Positions 54,591 to 63,489 of a DNA stretch of 64,000 bases are shown here, in pieces (within the stretch, counting starts at the first letter, position 1; each line of letters starts with the position of its first letter). The DNA comes from JAZKAR01 sp040389065 (GTDB taxonomy: Bacteria; Pseudomonadota; Gammaproteobacteria; Burkholderiales; Casimicrobiaceae): positions 5,391 to 69,390 of the forward strand of contig JAZKAR010000030.1 of NCBI GenBank assembly GCA_040389065.1. The letters are read 5' to 3'. Position numbers and translations under genes: made by a program. Under the pieces are notes generated by a model. The model saw only the letters and a list, made by a program, of their open reading frames with translations. It had not been told where the DNA came from and searched no databases.

Positions 54591-55850
54591 ATGAATGCTG
54601 CTTTAAATCGTTCGTTATCATTTTATCAACTTCTTTTCTATGGAATCATTGCAGCTATAGGAACCATAATTTACTCAGCGATTGAAAAAGCTACTGGGTT
54701 TACGGAACTAGCGAGCTGGATAAATTTCTTTTTTTTAGTAACTACTGCAATTTTAACATTATTTTCTTATCGTAAACTTATCGCTTTATTACCTAGTAAA
54801 TACACGGACAATGTGTCATTAAAAAAAACATTAGCTAAACAACACTTACCTTCTTTTTTAGCCGGCTATCAGATTATACTTAATATCATTACATGTTGTG
54901 TAACAGTCGCATTAGCGTATGCAGGCTACATAAATATATTTTTTACTATACCGCCCCTCTTCATCGCCTCCTTCTTACTGTTGACCTATACAACGCTTCA
55001 TATTTCAGGTTTTAGGCAATCAATAGCATTAAATATTTTCTTAGTCATTACAGAAATAACTGGCTTATTTTTTTTAATAACTTGGGGGCTACAGCAAGAT
55101 AACACTAGTTTATTTCACGCTGAAACGTTAGCAGATTTTAATATTGGAACTATCGGAAGCTTTTTGGCAGCCACTAGCTTATCGTTTTTTATGTATATTA
55201 GCTTTGAAGATATTACCAATAGTGCCGAGGCTGATCAAGAACGCAAGCGCAACCTTAAACAAGCTTTATTTTGGAGTTTATGTATTACACTAGTAATTTA
55301 CCTATTAGTATTATGGATCTCCATGGGAGTAATGTTATCTAATCAAGTAGCGCCTAGTATGTCTCCTCTTAATACACTTACACAAACCATGCATCCTATG
55401 ATTAGCAAGACACTGAGTATTATATTATTTTACTTTACAGCTAGTACTGCGCTTATTATATTCACGCACACTAACTCACTTTTATTTATCGCTAACAAAA
55501 ATTTAAAAATATTAAATATAAAACTGCTACCTTCTAAAATAATAGGATTATCGATACTAGCGTTTTTTACTGTAGCATCTTGTTTACTTTCACCGAACAA
55601 TATTAAAACATTTATCAGCATTTTTACATTATTCATTTTATTAATATTTATCACAATTCAGCTTGCCAATATTACGTTACTTTATAAAAAAAATAATGCG
55701 ATTAATTTATTTTCTTTACCTTTAATTGGCATCATTAGTTGCATAGTACTTATGGTTTATATTCATTATGAATTAAAAGTTTATATAATTACAACTATAC
55801 TTCTTGTCATATATTTCTTATACTATAAAAATAAAAACTCTTATCGCTAA
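54591..55850 (+). CDS. APC-superfamily amino acid permease
   Basis: A 419-residue inner-membrane transporter with about 12 helices. The first helix reads LFYGIIAAIGTIIYSAI, the APC family glycine-rich start, and FMYISFEDITNSAEADQERK matches the conserved loop after helix 6. Substrate unknown. The gene is more AT-rich, with more Ile/Lys/Asn, than its neighbours, and stands alone, which suggests acquisition from another lineage. Confidence 0.85.
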   Translation: MNAALNRSLSFYQLLFYGIIAAIGTIIYSAIEKATGFTELASWINFFFLVTTAILTLFSYRKLIALLPSKYTDNVSLKKTLAKQHLPSFLAGYQIILNIITCCVTVALAYAGYINIFFTIPPLFIASFLLLTYTTLHISGFRQSIALNIFLVITEITGLFFLITWGLQQDNTSLFHAETLADFNIGTIGSFLAATSLSFFMYISFEDITNSAEADQERKRNLKQALFWSLCITLVIYLLVLWISMGVMLSNQVAPSMSPLNTLTQTMHPMISKTLSIILFYFTASTALIIFTHTNSLLFIANKNLKILNIKLLPSKIIGLSILAFFTVASCLLSPNNIKTFISIFTLFILLIFITIQLANITLLYKKNNAINLFSLPLIGIISCIVLMVYIHYELKVYIITTILLVIYFLYYKNKNSYR

Positions 55851-56248
55851 TAAATCTCTAACTTTTTAAAAATATTTTTTCATACTTATAATAATAATTT
55901 CTATTTTAAATAGCCTATTAGGTTGCTACTTAACATATAGCTTAACCTTGATTCGCTGTACTATTCTTACCCTTGCCGACAAACTGCCTGAGCGCTTGAA
56001 GCAGCTCCATTACTCTTGGGCAAAAGTGAATGAGGCAAACCAAATTTTTGTTCATTAATATAACTAGAGAATAAAATTCAAATGAGAAAAGCCCACAAAA
56101 CCTGAAAATTATATAATTCTCAAATTCTGTGAGCTTTTTTTATACACTAACAAATAGAAATTTTTAGCTATCACTAATAACTAACTTCATTCTCTTCATT
56201 TACTTTTCATAGAAAATGCAGACTAATTACGGTAAATGAATGTAGCTG
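55851..56248. other. Gap with terminator and a possible gene scrap
   Basis: An open frame without start at about 55905-56058 ends in LADKLPERLKQLHYSWAKVNEANQIFVH. It is less AT-rich than its surroundings and may be a gene remnant, but I cannot name it. A terminator-like hairpin follows at 56086-56141. Confidence 0.3.
56086..56141 (+). terminator. Terminator-like hairpin
   Basis: AAAAGCCCACA pairs with TGTGAGCTTTT (one mismatch), an inner GAAAATTATATAATTCTC pairs too, and a run of T follows. Confidence 0.65.
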
Positions 56249-56707
56249 TTATCGACTTTGCTGATTGCGAGACTGTTCTGCACGAGATTCACCACCTTTT
56301 CTACCAATTTCAGCGTGAAACCCTGGACGCTCTTCTTCAACAGTTTGCGCTGCGCGTCGAGCTTGTTCGGATAACTCTTCATCGCTATATTTCTCAGCGC
56401 GTGCTGCTCCACCTCTCTGCCCTATTTCAGCATGAAAACCAGGACGCTCTTCTTCAATTGTTTGAGCTGCTCGGCGGCCTTGCTCAGATAATTCCTCAGA
56501 ACTATATTTTTCTGCCCTTGCTTGCCCACCTAAATGCCCTGCTTCTTCTAGGGTCATTTTTCTATTTTCTTCATTTCTATTGCTGTTGTTACTGCTGCTA
56601 GCATTGCGGGTATTATTGTTACTTCTATTTTCGTCATTTCTGTTATCGTCGTTTCTTGCTTCGTTGTTATTTCTATTACCTTCAGTTGTTTTTCTACCCT
56701 GAGTCAT
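56249..56707 (-). CDS. KGG-repeat general stress protein
   Basis: A 152-residue hydrophilic protein. Residues 1-55 are Asn/Arg-rich and disordered. Then come repeats of about 35 residues with GG cores: EEAGHLGGQARAEKYSSEEL, EIGQRGGAARAEKYSDEEL and EIGRKGGESRAEQS, joined by RRAAQTIEEERPGFHA. This is the KGG motif of the GsiB/YciG stress-protein type. GGAGG lies 6 bases before the ATG at 56707; the longer frame adds 11 residues that are not needed. Role in stress or desiccation tolerance is likely, not proven. Confidence 0.9.
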   Translation of the reverse strand: MTQGRKTTEGNRNNNEARNDDNRNDENRSNNNTRNASSSNNSNRNEENRKMTLEEAGHLGGQARAEKYSSEELSEQGRRAAQTIEEERPGFHAEIGQRGGAARAEKYSDEELSEQARRAAQTVEEERPGFHAEIGRKGGESRAEQSRNQQSR

Positions 56708-57111
56708 ATAGCCTCCGTTTAAACTAAAGTTAATTGACATTCACGCTATAAAAGTAACAAATTTATTCTTTTTATTTAACTGCAAGCTTAAACAGCTTGG
56801 ATAATAACTGCCTAATTTAAAATAGTTATTTTTGAAAAACAATTAATAAATAGCAAAAAATAGCTAAAATTTTCATATAATTTTTGTTGAATAAATTTTT
56901 ACTTTCAATATTGTTTATAAGAAATAATTTTTAAAATTAACAAACAGTAGTTTCATGCTAATAGCCAAGGGCTATTATTAGTGTTTTGTAAATAGTAATT
57001 TCATATAGCAATAATATCTGCAGAGATTTAATTTAACATTAAAAAATAAAATTGTTTAGTTTACACACTGTAAAGCTCATTTATTAGAGCCGCCCATCAT
57101 AAACAGTAATA
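56708..57111. other. AT-rich gap
   Basis: Very AT-rich; nothing recognised apart from a short TAGCCAAGGGCTATTA inverted repeat near 56960-56976. Confidence 0.35.
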
Positions 57112-58038
57112 TTATGCTATTAACGCTCGTAAATGTATTGCTACGCTATCTGCCAGGCTTTTCAAATTGTACCCTCCTTCAAGCACTGAAACGATACGAC
57201 TTTGGCAGTATTGATCAGCGATACCTTTAATTTCTTGAGTGACCCATTCATAATCTTCTTCTAATAAATTCAAAGACGCCAAATGATCATCCCGATGCGC
57301 ATCAAAACCTGCTGAAATAAAAATTAATTCTGGTTTGAAGATCTCAAGGGCAGGCAACCAATATGACTTAACGGCTTCACGAAAATCTTTACCTGTTGCT
57401 CCTGATTTTAGCGGAGTATTAATGATATGTTCATTTCCGGAATCTACGCCACTTCCTGGATAAAGAGGAAACTGAAATGTAGAACAAAATAGCACCCGGC
57501 TATCATGATGAAAAATATCTTCGGTGCCATTTCCATGATGCACATCAAAATCAAGAATGGCGATACGTTTTAAATGATAAGTATTCATAGCATAAGCTGC
57601 TGCCACTGCTATATTATTAAAAAAACAAAATCCCATGCTATCGTTACGTACAGCATGGTGACCAGGCGGACGGATACCGCAAAAAGCATTGTCAACCTCG
57701 TTACTCATTACTAAATCAACTGCTAATACTGCTGCACCTGCTGCGCGCTTAGCAGCAGATAAAGTATAGGGGTTCATTGCAGTATCAGAATTTAGCTGTA
57801 CATAATCATTATCACATACAGACGACTCAAGAAGCGTTACGTAACTTTCTGTATGTACTTGTGTAAGATACTCTCGCTTAACTAGGGGTGCCTCGTAAGG
57901 AATAAGCAAAGCTTGCAGCTCTGTGGCTTTTAGTTTTTCTTTTATAGCAATAAGCCTTTCAGGTCGCTCAGGATGGTGTGCCCCCATTTCATGTTTTAAA
58001 CAATCGTCATGAGTAATAAAAGCAGTGCGCTTAGACAT
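57112..58038 (-). CDS. Histone deacetylase-like (AcuC/acetylpolyamine amidohydrolase) family protein
   Basis: A 308-residue zinc deacetylase. Active-site blocks are GIRPPGHHA, DFDVHHGNGTEDIF (zinc Asp and His) and SAGFDAHRDD, with GGYN near the end. Bacterial members act on acetylpolyamines or acetyl-CoA synthetase (AcuC). ATG at 58038 gives the usual N-terminus MSKRTAFITHDDCLKHEMG; the frame extends 13 codons more. Substrate not known. Confidence 0.92.
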   Translation of the reverse strand: MSKRTAFITHDDCLKHEMGAHHPERPERLIAIKEKLKATELQALLIPYEAPLVKREYLTQVHTESYVTLLESSVCDNDYVQLNSDTAMNPYTLSAAKRAAGAAVLAVDLVMSNEVDNAFCGIRPPGHHAVRNDSMGFCFFNNIAVAAAYAMNTYHLKRIAILDFDVHHGNGTEDIFHHDSRVLFCSTFQFPLYPGSGVDSGNEHIINTPLKSGATGKDFREAVKSYWLPALEIFKPELIFISAGFDAHRDDHLASLNLLEEDYEWVTQEIKGIADQYCQSRIVSVLEGGYNLKSLADSVAIHLRALIA

Positions 58039-58097
58039 GTTTTTTTCTTTGCTAGAATAAGTAAGGTTTACGAGCATTGTAGCTTTTGTTATACATT

Positions 58098-58229
58098 TAG
58101 AATATTACGCAGTTGGCTCTCTCGGCGTGGGACGCCCCGCGTTATGTCAACTTGCCGTACTGCGTGTACTGTCCGCATTGCCATGCGGGGCATCCCATGC
58201 CTTGATATAGCTCAACTGCGTAACTTCTA
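58098..58229. mobile_element. MITE-like palindromic element, copy L (full length)
   Basis: A 132-bp copy, TAGAATATTACGCAGTTGG to CAACTGCGTAACTTCTA, with exact flanks ACATT (58093-58097 and 58230-58234). Inner arm parts GTGGGACGCCCCGCG and TGCGGGGCATCCCAT pair with two changes. It lies between divergent genes. Confidence 0.92.
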
Positions 58230-58328
58230 ACATTATAAATACTCTGTATCATGCTCTAAGTTTTCTCCTTTGCCGATTTGGGGTAATCCCCTTCATTCGT
58301 TATGCCATGAAAGGAATCGAGGCAATCT

Positions 58329-59066
58329 ATGAATCATCGCGTTGCGTTAATAACAGGGTCGACCTCGGGTATAGGCGAGGCTATCGCCCGCCGCTTCTCA
58401 AGCGAAGGCATAACTGTTGCCCTGCATTCCAAACAGTCAGTGACACAAGGCTTAGCACTGGCAGATGAACTTTGTAATGCAAGCTATACCCAAGCTGATC
58501 TATCACTTAATACTGAAGTAAAACGCCTTGTATCAGAGGTGCTTGATAAGCATGGTCAATTAGACATATTGGTAAACAATGCAGGCATTTCTGAGGTTAT
58601 TGCTCATTCCGATTTGAAAGCGGCAACTCCTGAAATATGGCACCAGCTATATGGGGTTAATGTTGTTGCACCTTGGCTGCTGATTTCAGAAGCTGAGTCT
58701 GCTTTGAGAGCCTCATCAGGGCGTGGTTATCCTGGTTGTATCATCAATATTTCTTCTCATGCAGGTGTTAGAGCAAAAGGGGCATCGATTCCCTATGCTG
58801 TTAGCAAAGCAGCGTTAAATCATATGACTAGGTTACTTTCTCTTACGTTAGCACCAGACGTGAGGATCAACGCAATCGCTCCTGGCTTAGTCGATACGCC
58901 AATGACAAAGGCTTGGGTTGCCGCTCATGATCTTTGGAAAAACAAAGCCCCAATGCGTAGAGGCGCGATGCCACATGAGATTGCAGATGTTGCCTATATG
59001 CTTGCGCAATCTAGTTATCTCACTGGTGAAGTGATCGTGGCTGATGGTGGATTAAATCAAACCTGA
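58329..59066 (+). CDS. Short-chain dehydrogenase/reductase
   Basis: A 245-residue NAD(P)-dependent SDR. TGSTSGIGEAIA (10-21) binds the cofactor, NNAG is at 83-86, and the catalytic set is S142/S143, Y156 and K160 in YAVSK. Similar enzymes reduce 3-oxoacyl or sugar-type ketones. Substrate unknown. GAAAGGAATCGAGG lies upstream of the ATG. Confidence 0.93.
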   Translation: MNHRVALITGSTSGIGEAIARRFSSEGITVALHSKQSVTQGLALADELCNASYTQADLSLNTEVKRLVSEVLDKHGQLDILVNNAGISEVIAHSDLKAATPEIWHQLYGVNVVAPWLLISEAESALRASSGRGYPGCIINISSHAGVRAKGASIPYAVSKAALNHMTRLLSLTLAPDVRINAIAPGLVDTPMTKAWVAAHDLWKNKAPMRRGAMPHEIADVAYMLAQSSYLTGEVIVADGGLNQT

Positions 59067-59091
59067 AACTGGCGTAACATGGCGTTTCAGG
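59062..59091 (+). terminator. Hairpin at the end of the SDR gene
   Basis: CCTGAAAC (59062-59069) pairs with GTTTCAGG (59084-59091). It overlaps the SDR stop codon. No T-run follows, so termination is uncertain. Confidence 0.4.
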
Positions 59092-59176
59092 AACAAATTG
59101 CCTGAGAAACATGGCACCCATTTGACACCTAAAATCGCATATTATTTTCAATAAATATCGTTATCGAAGCCCTCCC

Positions 59177-59413
59177 AACTCTCTGAGCTCTACCATTAAG
59201 CTGGAAGTTTATCTAAAAACAGCTGGGCTGGGGTTTAACAATATAGTAGAAATGACTACGTTCCATATAGACTTAAAAAAGTATAGCGACACATTTTCTA
59301 AAGTGAAGGATCATTATATTAAAGAACCTTATCCTTCTTGGTCTGCAATTGGCGTCTCTGAATTTATTCCTAAAAATGCGTTAGTAGCAATTCGTATGAT
59401 TGCAAAAAAGTAA
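59177..59413 (+). pseudogene. RidA (YjgF) family gene remnant, 5' truncated
   Basis: An open frame without a start reads STIKLEVYLKTAGLGFNNIV, then EMTTFHIDLKKYSDTFSKV, EPYPSWSAIGVSEFIPKNAL and VAIRMIAKK before TAA at 59411. This is the C-terminal half of a RidA enamine/imine deaminase. The start of RidA, with its IGPYSQA block, is not found between here and the SDR stop, so about 50 residues are lost. The preserved frame suggests recent damage. Together with the SDR it may mark a broken metabolic cassette. Confidence 0.78.
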
Positions 59414-59477
59414 TTTCCATCTCATCTTAAGCATAAAAAATATTATACTTAGCAATCTCAACCTACAAAATGAGCGG

Positions 59478-59927
59478 ATGATGGCTAACAATACAGTACG
59501 TTTCCATAGGGTTTTAAAGGCTCCTGCCGAGAAGGTTTACCGGGCTTTCCTTACGCCAGATGCATTGGCAAAATGGCTTCCACCCCATGGATTCACTGCA
59601 ACTGTACATCATATGGAAGCGCATGTTGGCGGCACATTCAGAATGTCGTTTACCAATTTCACTACGCAGCAGTCTCATTCATTTGGCGGAGAATATCTAG
59701 AACTTATTCCAAATGAACGTATTCGATATACAGATAAATTTGATGATCCTAATCTCCCGGGCATCATGAATGTCACGGTTACATTAAAAACTGTGCTATG
59801 CGGTACCGAACTCAATGTGGTTCAAGAGGGCATACCTGAAGCCATTCCGACAGAAATGTGCTACTTGGGCTGGCAAGAATCACTAAGTGCATTAGCTCTA
59901 CTGGTTGAACCCAATATTCAACAATAA
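59478..59927 (+). CDS. SRPBCC (AHSA1-like) domain protein
   Basis: A 149-residue protein with a helix-grip fold: RVLKAPAEKVYRAFLTPDALAKWL at the start, GGTFRMSFTN and GGEYLELIPNERIRYTD in the middle. Members bind hydrophobic ligands or act as Hsp90 activator-like domains. Function here unknown. The frame opens at 59400 but overlaps the RidA remnant; consecutive ATGs at 59478 and 59481 are the best starts. Confidence 0.88.
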   Translation: MMANNTVRFHRVLKAPAEKVYRAFLTPDALAKWLPPHGFTATVHHMEAHVGGTFRMSFTNFTTQQSHSFGGEYLELIPNERIRYTDKFDDPNLPGIMNVTVTLKTVLCGTELNVVQEGIPEAIPTEMCYLGWQESLSALALLVEPNIQQ

Positions 59928-60079
59928 ATATAGGCATATCAGCATCCTATTTTTTCAAGCGGATATTTTAGGGTGCTGCTTAAATTCAACTAACTATTCT
60001 TGCTTTGTATCTTAAATATTTCCGCGATAAATTTTGATTTAGCAAACACAACGATACAGCTTTTGCATTTAGGAATACC

Positions 60080-60355
60080 ATGCCAATTCAACTATCGAAA
60101 GAAGTGCGTAAAGAAGCAATTTCATCTATAGAGCGCTATTTTAGCGAAAACATGGAAGAACAAATTGGCAACATTGCTGCAGATGCACTGCTCGGATTCT
60201 TCATTGAAGAAATTGGCCCTGCTATTTACAACAAAGCAGTGTCAGATGTTCAAGAACAAATGCAACTCCGTGTTTCAGAGTTAGACATTGAGATTCATGA
60301 AGAAGCATTTCAATATTGGGTCAAGCATGCCCCGCCAAATACATCGAAAAGATAA
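60080..60355 (+). CDS. DUF2164 family protein
   Basis: A 91-residue, acidic, helical protein matching the DUF2164 family: IQLSKEVRKEAISSIERYF, GFFIEEIGPAIYNKAVSDVQ. No known function. It precedes a GNAT gene by 32 bases and probably shares its transcript. Confidence 0.88.
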   Translation: MPIQLSKEVRKEAISSIERYFSENMEEQIGNIAADALLGFFIEEIGPAIYNKAVSDVQEQMQLRVSELDIEIHEEAFQYWVKHAPPNTSKR

Positions 60356-60387
60356 AACCCTTCCTTCATTTTTTTGGATAACACACG

Positions 60388-60819
60388 ATGGAATTTCGAG
60401 AAATTTCTTTTAACTCTCCAGCTTATGCGCTTGAACTGCAACTAAGAGAAGATATTCTTAGTAAACCGCTAGGTCGCACCAGAAAAGATTGGGAACAAAC
60501 CAGCCATGAAAACACACAGCTGCATTTTGGCTTATTTGATTCTGAAAAATTAATCGCCTGTGTCGTTGCAGCCCCTATTTCTTCTACTGAAATAAAGATT
60601 CGCCAGATGGCTGTATCTTCAGAGTATCAAAGAAAAGGCATAGGATTAACGCTTATCAATGAAGTAGAGAAAAATCTTAAGAATCGTGGTTTTAAGCATT
60701 TCACCTTGCATGCCAGAACACCTGTTATAGATTTTTATAAAAAACTGGGCTACACAATTAATGGTCATGAATTTATAGAAGCCACGCTTCCCCATCTTAA
60801 AATGATTAAAACAGCATAA
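60388..60819 (+). CDS. GNAT N-acetyltransferase
   Basis: A 143-residue acetyltransferase with CoA motif MAVSSEYQRKGIGLTLINEV and the C-terminal HARTPVIDFYKKLGY. Similar to the ElaA/YjcF-type GNATs. Substrate unknown. Second gene after the DUF2164 gene. Confidence 0.9.
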   Translation: MEFREISFNSPAYALELQLREDILSKPLGRTRKDWEQTSHENTQLHFGLFDSEKLIACVVAAPISSTEIKIRQMAVSSEYQRKGIGLTLINEVEKNLKNRGFKHFTLHARTPVIDFYKKLGYTINGHEFIEATLPHLKMIKTA

Positions 60820-61028
60820 AGCAAACCATAACCAATCATTTTATTTTGCCTCGCAATCACTACTGGCAAGCCTTTTGGTTTACGCTAAATTTTACTATGC
60901 TTAGATTTGCATATGTCTCCCATACCTAACCATCTCATTTTTAATTTCAATATTGCAGTTTCAAACAAGACACATCCACTAACCTCTATTAGTCTCATCA
61001 TTCCATAGAGTAAATAGGAGTTTATGAG

Positions 61029-61925
61029 ATGAAAGGCTTAAGCGCACTTTTTGTTATTATTTGGTCAACAGGCTTTGTCGTAGGGCGATGCATTGTGCCT
61101 GTTGCAAGCCCCAACTTGTTTTTAACTGCTCGTTTTATCTTAGCCGCCCTACTCTTTACTTCTATAGCGCTTATTACAGGTGCCCGCTGGCCCAAATGGC
61201 GCGAATGGCCTACTTATTTACTAAACGGCGTTATGCTAAATGGCATCTATTTGGCAGGCGGCTATTGGGCTGTTGCACATGGTCTTTTACCTGCTGCCAT
61301 GGCATTGCTTGGCGCCATACAGCCTATTTTTACCGCGCTAATTTCAATCGCGTTAGTGCGTCAACTCCCTGGCGCTCAATTCTGGTACGGGCTTGTTGCT
61401 GGGCTAGTAGGTGTCTTATTGGTATTGTTTCCTTCATTAAAGCCTCTTCATAGCTTTAATTCTCAAGGAATATATATCATGATTGGTTTATTGTCAGTCT
61501 TATCACTCACCATAGGAACTATGCTGCAAAAAACCTCAGATGCTCAGGTAGATATCTGTGCTAGTTTAGCATTGCAAAATGTAGGAGCCGCACTATTTAC
61601 TGGCATACTTGCTTATATACTACAAGAGTCTCATTGGCAGCCAGGTTTTGTGCTCTATGGTTCGTTAGCATGGGCAAGCTTTGTACTATCTGGATTAGGT
61701 ACCGGTTTATTAGTATGGTTAGTACGAAACGGACAAGTCACTAAGTTTGCTACGTTAATGTATCTAGCACCGCCCTTAGCTGCGCTTGAATCTTATGCAT
61801 TATTCGGCTCTCACATCAGCCCTGTGCAGATAGCAGGATTTATCGTTGCTTTACTTGGGGTATTGCTTTGCTATAAAGAAAAAACTAAAGAAGTAACTAA
61901 AGAGAAAACTCCACATGCCACTTAA
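61029..61925 (+). CDS. DMT-superfamily (EamA) transporter
   Basis: A 298-residue inner-membrane exporter with ten helices and the two EamA repeats (FVIIWSTGFVVGRCIVPVAS; later GIYIMIGLLSVLSLTIGTML). Members export amino acids or metabolites. AGGAG lies about 8 bases before the start. It overlaps the start of an AraC regulator by 11 bases, so the regulator and transporter are co-expressed. Confidence 0.93.
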   Translation: MKGLSALFVIIWSTGFVVGRCIVPVASPNLFLTARFILAALLFTSIALITGARWPKWREWPTYLLNGVMLNGIYLAGGYWAVAHGLLPAAMALLGAIQPIFTALISIALVRQLPGAQFWYGLVAGLVGVLLVLFPSLKPLHSFNSQGIYIMIGLLSVLSLTIGTMLQKTSDAQVDICASLALQNVGAALFTGILAYILQESHWQPGFVLYGSLAWASFVLSGLGTGLLVWLVRNGQVTKFATLMYLAPPLAALESYALFGSHISPVQIAGFIVALLGVLLCYKEKTKEVTKEKTPHAT

Positions 61926-62694
61926 AAAAGAGCTGATGCTTTATCAAAATGCTCCTTTTGTAGAGGAACGGGTATATCAAACAATACCCGATTGGCATGT
62001 ACATGATTTTTGCCAAGTGTTATTTGGTTTACAGGGTCAATCTGAGCTTGAGATACAAGGCAATCTTTATCGCACGTATAGCATGCGCGGTGTCATTGTT
62101 CCTCGAGGATCAAGACACGACTTTGTAGGCAATAAAGAAAACTGCCAGTTGGTTGTCGATTTACCGCTTAGTTCAATTGCTATTCCGCATGCACTTTTAG
62201 ATAAACCACGTGAATTTGCTGTACCAGCGAATGTCGACAACATTATTTATCAAGTTAACACGTTAGCATTCAGCAAGCAGCGTCAATATGATTGGCTTTT
62301 AGCAGTACATTTAGTCGATCAGATTATTCTCTCGCTGGGTGGCAATGCTAACGATGCAGCTCGTTTCCCGGTAAAACAAATCGAATGTTATTTACGCACT
62401 CATATCAACCGCGCGGTAACTACAACAGAGTTGGCTACTCATTTTGGTTGGAAGCAACGGCGATTTCATGATCTTTTCTACCACGCTTTTGGCGATACAC
62501 CTCAACATTATCATATTCGTCTACGCCTAGATTATGCTCTTAAGTTGCTTTCTGATCCAAGCAATAAACTGATTGAAATAGCAGACAGCCTTGGTTATTC
62601 AGACCAGCAAGCCTTTACACATAGTTTTAGCGCTCGCTTTGGCATGGCACCTGGTCAATGGCGTGCGCACTTAAAAACGCCGATAAAATCGTAA
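61915..62694 (+). CDS. AraC-family regulator with cupin sensor
   Basis: A 259-residue regulator. The N-terminal cupin part contains WHVHDFCQVLFGLQGQSEL and VPRGSRHDFVG. The C-terminal two helix-turn-helix units read TTELATHFGWKQRRFHDLFY and EIADSLGYSDQQAFTHSFSA. The start overlaps the EamA gene, so it probably controls that exporter in response to an exported or related compound. Confidence 0.93.
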   Translation: MPLKKELMLYQNAPFVEERVYQTIPDWHVHDFCQVLFGLQGQSELEIQGNLYRTYSMRGVIVPRGSRHDFVGNKENCQLVVDLPLSSIAIPHALLDKPREFAVPANVDNIIYQVNTLAFSKQRQYDWLLAVHLVDQIILSLGGNANDAARFPVKQIECYLRTHINRAVTTTELATHFGWKQRRFHDLFYHAFGDTPQHYHIRLRLDYALKLLSDPSNKLIEIADSLGYSDQQAFTHSFSARFGMAPGQWRAHLKTPIKS

Positions 62695-62856
62695 AGAAGA
62701 CTTTCTCGTTACCCCTCATCAAAAAATCATGTACGACAGCGACTTGCGTATAAGGTTTAGCATAAACTTAAAGGCAAACCTCGTTAAAACGATGGCAATA
62801 TCGTTAAAATAGCCTGATAAGCTAACGTTTATATATTACGCATTAAGAAAGAAGTT

Positions 62857-63297
62857 ATGTCTATTCAAATTATAGATAATGGTCATGCGGAGCTTGATCT
62901 TGAAAAAATCAAAGAGTTCATGGCTGATTCGCCCTGGCAATCAGGCATTGGCGAAGAAACGCTTAACAGAGCTATCCAACATTCTATTTGCTTTTCTGCA
63001 ATCTCTGAGAATAAACATGTCGGCTTTGCACGAGTGGTCACAGATAAAGCTACCTTTGCCTGGATTGATGATGTGTATGTTGACTCGACATTTCGCAGAC
63101 AAGGTATCGCGAAAAAATTGATCGAGGCTATCATCAATCATGCTCAACTTAATAGCGTAGCAAGCTGGTTTCTTTCTTCAAGTAATCCTGAAGCCCGCCG
63201 TGTATTTAATACATTTGGATTTGAGCCTTTAGCTGAAGAGCGATCCAAAAAATTGATGGCTCGACCAAAAATACAAAATGAATCATATCGTACCTAA
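62857..63297 (+). CDS. GNAT N-acetyltransferase
   Basis: A 146-residue acetyltransferase: IDDVYVDSTFRRQGIAKKLI binds CoA, and NPEARRVFNTFGFEPL closes the fold. Resembles small-molecule (aminoglycoside- or amine-acting) GNATs but the substrate is unknown. AGAAAGAAG precedes the ATG. An MITE copy starts directly after its stop codon. Confidence 0.9.
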   Translation: MSIQIIDNGHAELDLEKIKEFMADSPWQSGIGEETLNRAIQHSICFSAISENKHVGFARVVTDKATFAWIDDVYVDSTFRRQGIAKKLIEAIINHAQLNSVASWFLSSSNPEARRVFNTFGFEPLAEERSKKLMARPKIQNESYRT

Positions 63298-63422
63298 TAG
63301 AAGTAAAAGCTACACCATTGAGTTCTATCAAGTCATAGGATGCCCCACATAGCAACCCATTGAGTACACATAAATACCGCAAGTTGCTACAACGCCCAGA
63401 GAACCCAACAGCGCAACTTCTA
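63298..63422. mobile_element. MITE-like palindromic element, copy M
   Basis: Reverse-oriented copy, TAGAAGTAAAAGCTACACC to CAGCGCAACTTCTA, beginning on the base after the GNAT stop TAA. Interior GATGCCCCACATAGCAACC and TACCGCAAGTTGC fit the family. Flanks show no duplication. Confidence 0.82.
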
Positions 63423-63489
63423 AGGAGTAAATAAAATTTCAGTTGATATCAGCCTTAGTAAATTCCATAAAAATTTACAGTGGGAGTTA

